Both the position numbers and the translations under genes were made by a program. Positions 61,301-64,000 of a stretch of 64,000 bases of DNA are shown here, one piece after another; the stretch's first letter is position 1; every line of letters starts with the position of its first letter. The notes under the pieces were generated by a model. That model had not been told where the DNA came from and did not search any database. It saw only the letters and a program-made list of their open reading frames with translations. The DNA is taken from NCBI GenBank assembly GCA_020852965.1, contig JADYZV010000180.1:62001-126000 (forward strand). Reading direction: 5' to 3'. The stretch comes from Pirellulaceae bacterium. Lineage in GTDB: Bacteria; Planctomycetota; Planctomycetia; Pirellulales; Pirellulaceae.

Positions 61301-64000
61301 CTAGTCGCTGGTCAAAGCAATACGGCTGGCAATAATTTTGCTGCGGTACGTTACCACAGCGATGGCAGCCTAGACACAACTTTTGGCGGCACGGGCAAAG
61401 TCGATACGAATTTTGGTGGCAGCAGTGACGATCGCGGGGCTGCAGTTTTGGTGCAGAGTGACGGGAAGATTCTGGTTGCCGGGACATCGACCATCAATGG
61501 CAATTACGATTTCGCAATCGGTCGTTACAACACCGACGGAAGCCTGGATGCGCGATTTAATACAACCAACACTCTCGGAGGCACCGCTGCCTATACTGAA
61601 GGCGGCTCGCCGGTGGTGCTCGATTCCGATGTGTCGATCTTCGATGCTGAACTCTCCGCAGCCAATAGTTTCAACGGTGCCACTCTGACATTGGCTCGCG
61701 ATGGCGTTGCAAATGACGAAGATCTATTCAGTGCGACGGGGTTGCTCGGTACGCTGACTCAAGGTGGCAACCTCGTTTACAACGGAACCACTATTGGCAC
61801 CGTCACGACCAATAGTGCTGGATCTCTAGTACTGACCTTCAACAGCAACGCAACTCAGACTCTGGTAAACTCCACGCTGCGCTCGATCGCTTATGCCAAT
61901 AGCAGCGACACACCGCCAACGTCGGCCCAGATCGACTGGACCTTTAGCGACGGCAATAGCGGAGCGCAAGGCAGCGGTGGTAGCTTGGAGACAAACGGCA
62001 GTACTACCGTCAATATTACGAGCGTCAACGATGCACCGGTTGTGATCACCAACTCAGATTTCGACGACGCGGGCAACCAGGTTATCAACTTTGAAGGCGG
62101 CGACGATTCCATTTTACTGACGGGCCTACCGGTCAATACTGCGGCTGGCACCGATGTTACCGTCGAATTCTGGATGCATTGGGATGGTACTGAAAGCACC
62201 ATGCCGTTTGGATTCCAAGGCTATGATTTGTACTTCGCAAGTGGCTCGTTGGGATTCAACACTGGCAGTGGTGATATCTATGGGATCGCCAGCTCGGGAT
62301 TGAGCGGCGGCTGGCATCACGTTGCCGCAGTCTTCCACAACGGAGATGTGACGGGAAGTCGACTCGTGATTGATGGCGTTGAGCAGGCACTAACACAGCG
62401 TCTAGGTACACCGAATAGCGGTAGCGCCTTTGCAACAAACAATGCGAGCATCTCGGGCTGGGGAGTGAATTCCAGCTATAAACTGGATGGTCAAATCGAC
62501 GAGGTTCGAATTTGGAACGGTGCTCGTGATGTCAACGCGATCCGCGCCAACATGAACAAAGAGCTGTCGGGGGTACATCCTGGACTGGTAGCCGCCTATT
62601 CGTTCAACAATGCCACCACCGGCGCAGGGGGCGTGATTGACAACAGTGGTAACGGCCACCATGGCACGATGGTGGGAATGACGGCGGCCAATGTCGCTGC
62701 GGCCAGCGGTTTTACCGACATTGGCGATCAAACGGTCGGTGAAAATAACCTGGTCAAGCTGTCCGTCGCCGCATATGATCCCGACAACGATGCGATTACT
62801 TATACCTGGACGCAAACCAGCGGAACAATGGTCACGCTCAGCAGTTCGACCGACGCCCAACCGACCTTCACGGCACCCAATCGTAGCGCCAACTATCAAC
62901 TCACTTTTGACGTAGCGGTATCCGACGGAATGCTCACGACGACCGAATCGGTCACAATCAATGTGACTGCATCCAATGTGGCGCCGTCGATTGACTTGGA
63001 TGCCAACAATGACTCCGGTGCGTCGGGATCCAACTACGTCACCTTCTTTACAGAAGGTGGTGGGCCGGTGGCTGTGTCAAACTTTGTCGACGCCACCATT
63101 GTTGATCCTGACCTTGAGGATTTAGTCTCGCTGACGATCACGATCACCAACCCGCTCGACGGAGCCAATGAAATCTTGGCCGCCGACACCACGGGCACCT
63201 CAATCACGGCTAGTTACGACAGTGGCACTGGCGTGTTGAGCTTGACCGGTGCGGATAGTGTTGCGAATTACCAACAAGTCTTACGGACGGTGACGTACAA
63301 CAATACTTCGAATGCTCCGGACGTCACGCCGCGTACACTCACCTTTGTGGTCAACGATGGAATCATCGATAGCGAACTGTCATCTTGGGGTTCAAGCGGT
63401 CCCGCAGGACTCGTTGGCTATTGGAGTTTTGATGAAGCCACGGGTGGAACGCTGCACGACCTCGCTGGTAACGGAAACGACGGCACTCTTAACAACATGG
63501 ACCCGAATACCGATTGGGTTTCAGGTCAAGTAGGCCATGCCCTCGATTTCGCTGACTCTGGCGGCTATGTCGAGATTCCGTATAGCGAGGTCTTCAAACC
63601 CGACGGTGATTTCACGATCACGCTATGGAACAAGCCCGGCAGCGTCACTGGAGGGACAAGGCGAATTGCGGAATATGGGGATGGAACATGGCAGACGGAC
63701 GGCTGGATGCTCAACCAGTACGGAGATGATCTGTACTGGTATCACCAGTCCGCTGGCCCAACGTCGATTGCGAACAACGTTTTTACCGTAGGCGAGTGGG
63801 CACACATCGCAGTCACACGCAGTGGCGACACGTTCACGCTGTTCGTCGACGGTGTGCAAATGGATCAAGATGTTAAAGCGGGTGTGATCACCGGCAATCA
63901 CTCTCTGTATATTTCCTCGGATACGGCATCCCAGGAACACGACGGAGCCGTCGACGATTTCAGGATCTACAATAGGGCACTTAATGCAACGGAAATCCAA
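46379..64000 (+). CDS. Giant secreted protein P3 (3' partial): DUF4347, CSLREA/beta-helix, LamG, cadherin, RTX, C-type lectin, propeller-like repeats
   Basis: The frame is open from the ATG at 46379 to the right edge (5874 codons). LRLDLQVLEDRVLYSATP (residues ~30-47) is the planctomycete N-terminal motif. Order by nucleotide: HSDV repeats (46799-46916), DUF4347 (46940-47420), two CSLREA-type starts (47464, 49768) each leading a parallel beta-helix, three GFxPE repeats (48898-49755), LamG-like domains (~51480, ~53260, ~54500, ~59260, ~62050, ~63410), cadherin-like (53880, 58345), RTX repeats with a nested C-type lectin domain (55143-55790), 14 blade-like repeats (56005-58375) and seven delta-60 repeats (60400-61560). 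Only two cysteines were noticed. It is probably an exported adhesin or matrix protein; the DUF4347 role is unknown. Confidence 0.95.
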   Translation, partial: MAKPNTGSRFVELRRKFQAWLTQTAPAGALRLDLQVLEDRVLYSATPLPIDSAESIDANLDHLDSSMQAVVADPTAPQPDASSSGAIAPSTDASNSSWIASLDASLEGLDLLLAAHDQASDTDDHSIDAMWPDAPPSESSHSDVHSDVHSDVHSDVHSDVHSDVHSDVHSDVHSDVHSDDVPTSPDHLRHEVIFVQSTLYDLDRLTADLFDGEPQDRVLHVITLDQSASGFEQIDAALAQYSDLDAIHFVTHGTDGFVQLGGSWLTYWNVDAHAADLQRWGMALHADGDILIYGCDVAASQTGQGMLDSIAMHTQADIAASADATGSASRGGDWDFEFLRGEIETTNAFGIFVQQSYGGLLATFTVTNTDDSGAGSLRQAIIDANNNAGADSIVFNIGTGATGYVDPTPGSPGSGDEYWDITLTAALPTITGTITIDGTTQTGYVAGSFLPIIVDGNNHTGDGITLSSTADGSTIKGLVIRDFNGNGIKIDSGSDNNTITGNFIGSLLSTGLTAGSGEANTGRGITIAGANNTIGGATVAARNVIAGNTNDGVGIESATATGNVVLGNYIGVNSTGATALGNTAQGVWIGVGASNNTIGGTVAGAGNVIGGSAYAGIEINGTGTTGNKIQGNFIGTNSTGTMNLANGGNGVLLIGGASNNTIGGVTAGAGNTIAFNAFAGVALQDSATTGNSILRNSIYSNAGLAIDLGWDGVTYNDISDADAGANALLNFPILKTAVTTAGDTTITGKVTGLASTTFRVEFFSNPYGTQDSTGYGEARTYLGATTVTTDASGRASFSAVLSGVTLDTGATVTSTATIDLGSDNYGSTSEYAGNILANNPNLFITGSYVGNGVDNRQILGLGFRPEAIIILPNFDGQAAYMKTSAMAGDASKAMTGNNALQTNRIQALTGDGFEIGNHSAVNQSGQTYHWIAFGAGSDIDVGAYTGNAATQAVTGIGFSPEMVWSLNAAAQSVRWESSLSTATFDFNQTSYGTAGFTSLNADGFTVDSSTALNGSGNTVYYIAFNQNADYFSLNTYVGNSVNNRNITGVGFEPELVFVRETTGSNFVDLKTESSGYNTNVAGGFGNFGQTYANYIKALQSDGFQVGTDPDENASGRTYAYFAFKQHDAPLIVDTTSDTSDGTVTSINALRANKGADGKISLREAIAAANATHNGTIADQIQFNIAGAGVQTITVSGSDLPTVSDRVTIDASSQPGYAGSPQISLVAGASRQFGFQLLAGSDYSTVRGFNIQGFSTAGIYIESSYNTIAGNWIGVNATGTAAAANGNGIDIWQGDNNILGGTGTYDRNVISGNSGNGVAINSSANNTQILGNYVGLNATGTAAIANGNHGLDIYNSSGTIIGNGSVAGRNVISGNTAQGIFLYNSANSVIQGNYIGTNAAGTADINGTTINFAQSGIVLTNGSTGNLIGGTTAAQRNVISGNNWYGVEFIGAGTSNNSLFGNYIGTDATGFFAIANISGVSMYNAASNNQIGSGAAGAGNVISGNLTYGVFIANNNATGNKIQGNLIGLAKNGSTIVGNASSGVYISDSATSNVIGTDGNGVDDIAERNIISGNANGVEIESAGVTGNIVAGNYIGTDITGMYARANIGDGVRMFGGASSNTIGGTAAYTGNLIGGNSGNGIYIGSGGSNTVAGNIIGLNASGGVADGGIISGNVGSWQGEGDAADTRLTANGTLFSGTTFTNGHQGQAFQFDGVDDYVEIADNVAHQLQTLTVSAWIKPDFATMDNFGGIVMKTSDATWANGFGLSRDGSNNGVRFYIDNWSTNFASATVADNAWSFVTGTFDGTTVKLYVNGVLAGTDTYTGPINYAASTLRIGSGYSSNLTWKGGIDEANLFNRALTATEIGELYQYGLNVKLGNTGYGVSIVDSASNLIGGTSVSARNVISHNSFGIVISGAGSTLNTVAGNYIGTTASGNNAAGNTYDGIQIFNSSAANTIGGATSSYRNIISGNGGDGIHISGENSDGNIIRNNWVGMGADGSTVLGNGRHGIAIMSGADNTVIGGIGVGNVIIGSRQNGIHIDGDTSGSIIQGNFIGTNVAGSVVVGSGEHGIWMGGGATNNTVGDATSGLGNTITASGQLLGAKGAGVYLDSTAGAGNTIVGNANFNNAGLAIDLGDVGVTANDALDTDSGANNLQNFPVLTSATTNGSTVLVSGNINTLASVTGMVIHFYASPNAGNMNRRDAKRYLGSTTVNTDASGNATFTNLSLSSVVAAGEVITATTTTPGANGSTSELSQAVVATLTSGNSAPSDLSITSTTDGGLTLNPSTITDNYLLASDGGAILGGRTALTFEVQFTSLNLTNKALVSYATATYDNAFTVYVDGSGNLLVYVNGGVATSSAIDYRTLADGNHQSLSVTWDRTGGAWQIYSAGNLLDSGAGLATGQSIGSNGALVFGQEQDSLQGGFDPSQALQATLYDARIFSDVRTAAEIQSGAHATLSTSTSGLLANWQFHDLSSNGVVTESVAGNNLTLQHVYGSSFTAGNPSLTLSVSEGVANGTVIGTVVGTDFDANTLTYSISSQTISGAFTIDPNTGVIAVANGSLLDYETTPTHSVTVRVSDGSASYDEAVAISLRGVTLEPTSGVPGVQTVAETSTLTFSTGIGNAISVTDQNAGTNSLMQVSLSVTNGTFTLSQTTGLTIVAGANGGSSMVINGTESAINAALEGSVYDPATNYSGSANLQISASLNANLEGLYDFRDSTANDHSAGAAQNGMFYGNATTVVDPIHGTLLQLDGNRDYVEINGVFGSPSNATLAAWVNLNTASPNGAEVITLGDSLVLRLDESGGNGVSGVYYNGSTWISIATQRTLAGTGWHHVAFSFDDTNNVQRVYIDGEIVAQTTSVDSVSYSGTETRIGAHPGTNATWDFNGLIGDARIYSRALSANEIASLASGNISDTDNVAISVTGIVNGTTGNDTINVGYTDAEGDQGTSGNDRIHAGSGNDTIHGGDGDDTINADDVTVANMLTADPTLVYNAATGKFYKLVTTPATWDAAKAAADAFNVLGQTGRLVQIGTAAENAYIQSLAGGAIVWLGASDTGHQDAFVWTDGSPISYQNFAAGQPDGVQHEDALRMNADGTWGDASEILTYAYIIEIRPQNSNDIITGDKGNDTINGGIGNDVAIYSGLSTEYTITNNGNGTWTVTDSVGGRDGSDTLTDVEQFRFSDKTFETASGTFNSAPTDISLVTPGDQLIAQPIQDLQSYTGYSAINSAVIPLSTGGYVLLYTDYDYNSGWDIMAQRYDDNGIAIGEADIMDRSLLSYSEYDLDFATLNDGTFVVTWYDNTSDGSSYAVRAQRFDATFTAIGSAFTVNTTTLYAQYSPDVAATGDGGFVIVWASQVDENSDGVGDYYDVYAQKYNSSGVKVGGEIIATTQTGHQYAPAVAGFGDGSFLLTWRSDNAADDGSSYAVMGRFYNANGTVNNSINGGAAFVVNTTTSGYQISPEMTQLDGDSVLATYIKDDGSSYGIYGKIYNVNGTLEKGEFKLNPTTTGYQNLHHVTSLADGGFLVTYASSDAGANYRILATRYNNAGTQVGSEFVVSAHAVNYFQTLPTASQLANGEIVFAWQKTSNYSQATETNDKIFREHFNLAGIAQTAILETEVFGQVADLYADVTSLAGGGHVVVWYNYGFETGGSTSAGVLAQIFDAAGTATSAPFVLNIVTASHELYPVVGALPSGGFVAAWTTGNDGDGYGIRVARYDSTGTMVGTEQLANTYITSTQYLPEVAVAADGSFVVTWMSFGQVSNSEVYEQYFQRFDAAGNKVGLETRVNQNTAGYQYLGDISFGADGKFLITWSDSTGDSNAWGVKARLYNADGTPVANEFLVNSTENSSQIYSEVTTLINGKYVVVWQSYSQDGSAYGAFGRILNADGTFATAEFALNQTTASNQSSPQVTSLSTGGFAVTWIGSGDGQSAAIWGRTFDSTGTATSEEFRVSDTASGWNSGPSLTERADGSLIFTWTAYDQNEGSVVRQRIYTQGLIDSTQVGAVIGKLTTTDADAADTHTYSIIASDSNDFEIVAGHLVVKAGAAFNAATDPPRSVTIRSTDSVGNYYDEVFVINPTPTNYGPTDLALPNNSVAENSTNGTVVGTVVVSDPNAGDTHTFSLTDNAGGRFAIHATTGQITVLDGTKLDFELNPSHNVTVQVTDSGSLVYSETLTINLTNQLDAPTNVVPSTQTIAEDTALVFNTLNNNRIIISDDAGDVLRVTIGVTHGTLTLSQTTGLTFTTGTNGTASFTVTGTVDNINAALNGLQYNPTANYNGADSLTITTNAETIYQLNLDANLRGHYEFNASSPGTDSSPGGTNSATLNSATVTNDPYHADVLSLTGGGGHASIASNFGNAANITLAAWVNLDNADAQGSQVVQISNRVGLRLDNPTGSMVAYFDNGSGTSSITFDETLEGTGWRHVAFTFDDTLNAMKLYIDGVEVATKTVGTSINYAGASVGTKIGGLGNTAGYDFNGKIDDARIVGRALTAGEIAAIANVPGAATDTDSVAITVTAVNDAPVLDNSGFLSLTTITENDTNNAGNTVAQILASDSGNPITDVDAGAVEGIAIFSTGGANGTWQYNTGAGWTDVGTVSVTSSLLLRSTDSLRYVPNGLDGDTGSIVFCAWDQTTGTAGSKVDTSSYGGTTAFSDATDSAIISVTSINDAPSFHQGTGLVTTGFGAGTLDYINAIAIQPDGKIIAVGYTQNAGNNDFAVARYNSDGSLDTSFGGGTGKVATAIGVGADNANSVKVLANGKILVVGSAIFSGSFDIALVQYNADGTLDTSFGGGDGIANSGIAGTDEGNSVAVQSDGKILVAGSDNSNFLLARFLSDGSLDTSYGTSGMVSTDFAGGTDKAHSMTLQADGKVLLGGLTFNGTSFDFGVARYHTDGTLDTSFNSTGKVSIDLGANSNDTGYAITTQTDGKILLSGWTDAGGGNDFGLVRLNSNGSLDTSFNGTGKVVTPIGSGSDLGVSVTVQSDGKILVAGQSNTAGNNFAAVRYHSDGSLDTTFGGTGKVDTNFGGSSDDRGAAVLVQSDGKILVAGTSTINGNYDFAIGRYNTDGSLDARFNTTNTLGGTAAYTEGGSPVVLDSDVSIFDAELSAANSFNGATLTLARDGVANDEDLFSATGLLGTLTQGGNLVYNGTTIGTVTTNSAGSLVLTFNSNATQTLVNSTLRSIAYANSSDTPPTSAQIDWTFSDGNSGAQGSGGSLETNGSTTVNITSVNDAPVVITNSDFDDAGNQVINFEGGDDSILLTGLPVNTAAGTDVTVEFWMHWDGTESTMPFGFQGYDLYFASGSLGFNTGSGDIYGIASSGLSGGWHHVAAVFHNGDVTGSRLVIDGVEQALTQRLGTPNSGSAFATNNASISGWGVNSSYKLDGQIDEVRIWNGARDVNAIRANMNKELSGVHPGLVAAYSFNNATTGAGGVIDNSGNGHHGTMVGMTAANVAAASGFTDIGDQTVGENNLVKLSVAAYDPDNDAITYTWTQTSGTMVTLSSSTDAQPTFTAPNRSANYQLTFDVAVSDGMLTTTESVTINVTASNVAPSIDLDANNDSGASGSNYVTFFTEGGGPVAVSNFVDATIVDPDLEDLVSLTITITNPLDGANEILAADTTGTSITASYDSGTGVLSLTGADSVANYQQVLRTVTYNNTSNAPDVTPRTLTFVVNDGIIDSELSSWGSSGPAGLVGYWSFDEATGGTLHDLAGNGNDGTLNNMDPNTDWVSGQVGHALDFADSGGYVEIPYSEVFKPDGDFTITLWNKPGSVTGGTRRIAEYGDGTWQTDGWMLNQYGDDLYWYHQSAGPTSIANNVFTVGEWAHIAVTRSGDTFTLFVDGVQMDQDVKAGVITGNHSLYISSDTASQEHDGAVDDFRIYNRALNATEIQ
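46765..46790 (+). repeat. GTGG-type palindromic repeat inside the P3 coding sequence
   Basis: Identical by eye to the intergenic unit at 36817-36842. It is read in frame as part of AMWPDAPPSE, just before the 12-bp tandem repeats. Confidence 0.85.
46799..46916 (+). repeat. 12-bp minisatellite encoding HSDV repeats in P3
   Basis: Nine perfect copies of CATTCCGACGTC (46799-46906) and a tenth, partial copy (to 46916). The unit is four codons, so copy-number change keeps the frame. The product is (HSDV)9-HSDD, a His/Asp-rich stretch between the N-terminal motif and DUF4347. There are no spacers, so it is not a CRISPR array. Confidence 0.97.
46940..47420 (+). other. DUF4347 domain of P3
   Basis: EVIFVQSTLYDLDRL opens the domain; VLHVITLDQSASGFEQIDAAL, IHFVTHGTDGFVQLG, DILIYGCDVAAS and AAS.DATGSASRGGDWDFE follow. 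This order is typical of DUF4347, found at the N-terminus of giant bacterial adhesin-like proteins. The HG and GC motifs echo CHAT/caspase-like folds; whether it is catalytic is not known. Confidence 0.85.
48898..49755 (+). repeat. Three GFxPE repeats in P3
   Basis: Units of about 95 residues at 48898-49182, 49189-49460 and 49465-49755. The shared pattern is Y.GN...NR.I.G.GF.PE..........G...L..DGF.(I/V)........G.TY.(W/Y)IAF. They sit between two beta-helix regions. I do not know a firm name for the domain; similar sequence occurs in phage- and bacteria-derived surface proteins. Confidence 0.7.
55143..55790 (+). other. C-type lectin-like domain nested between RTX calcium repeats in P3
   Basis: Left RTX block: GNDRIHAGSGNDTIHGGDGD and on (55212-55300). 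Right RTX block: SNDIITGDKGNDTINGGIGND (55708-55775). Between them lies a C-type lectin-like domain (about 55335-55700) with WDAAKAAADAF, IVWLGASDTG, FVWTDGSPISYQNFAAGQPDG, EDALRMNADGTWGDAS and YIIEI. The QPDG/ED/WGDA residues match the calcium and sugar site layout, but the cysteines usual in animal lectins are absent. Confidence 0.82.
56005..58375 (+). repeat. Fourteen blade-like repeats in P3
   Basis: Fourteen units of 50-60 residues follow the pattern L.DGGFVVTW......DG....V..QR(Y/F)...G...G.EF.VN..T...Q..P.V. The start of each unit reads for example GGYVLLYTD, GTFVVTWYD, GGFVIVWAS, GSFLLTWRS and so on to GSLIFTWTA. Fourteen would fit two seven-bladed propellers; the fold is inferred. Confidence 0.75.
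60400..61560 (+). repeat. Seven delta-60 repeats in P3
   Basis: Seven copies of (V/I)Q.DGKILVAG......F...RY..DGSLDTSFGGTGKV. This is the delta-60 repeat known from bacterial surface proteins. Seven copies would close one seven-bladed propeller. Confidence 0.85.

Overview
This 64 kb window comes from a planctomycete, most likely a member of the Pirellulaceae. The signs are giant secreted proteins with the planctomycete N-terminal motifs (LERRELLAAD, LEDRVLYSATP), C-terminal dockerin-like calcium repeats, GEVED, PPC and cadherin-like modules, a Uma2-family protein, weak or absent Shine-Dalgarno sites at many starts, and a mid-50s GC impression. I see no rRNA, tRNA, phage, insertion sequence or CRISPR locus.

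Layout. (1) 2-13357 (+): the 3' part of a giant surface protein (P1) whose 5' end lies outside the window. It carries a complete subtilase embedded in a beta-helix region. (2) 13590-32963 (+): a tandem paralogue (P2, 6457 aa) with an N-terminal zinc-metalloprotease motif instead. P1 and P2 align over most of their middle and both end in a dockerin pair. (3) 33309-36000 (-): three small unrelated genes, namely a haem-binding DUF3365-type protein, a Uma2 nuclease-fold protein and a leucine-rich-repeat secreted protein. (4) 36213-36809 (+): pyroglutamyl peptidase (pcp). (5) 36999-41847 (-): a lipid cluster of acyl-CoA ligase, acyl-CoA dehydrogenase and patatin phospholipase. (6) 42197-44843 (-): a CPA1-type cation/proton antiporter with an RCK-like tail and a small membrane protein behind it. 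(7) 45221-46081 (+): a GT2 glycosyltransferase. (8) 46379-64000 (+): a third giant secreted protein (P3), open to the right edge, with DUF4347, CSLREA/beta-helix, LamG, cadherin, RTX, C-type lectin and two sets of propeller-like repeats in multiples of seven.

Two things stand out. First, an unnamed ~100-residue module (here 'TFEFD module') occurs about 14 times in P1 and P2. In P1 it forms a five-copy tandem array that splits a pre-existing copy; in P2 copies interrupt GEVED and cadherin domains. P1 and P2 therefore look like sites of recent module insertion, including the protease modules themselves. Second, the gaps between genes hold several families of short palindromes, most preceded by GTAG or GTGG as in REP elements. 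Two copies of one family differ by a compensatory stem change, several form inverted pairs, and one copy lies inside the P3 reading frame beside a 12-bp minisatellite. The giant proteins probably act at the cell surface in adhesion or matrix building with attached proteolysis, but that role is inferred from domain content only.
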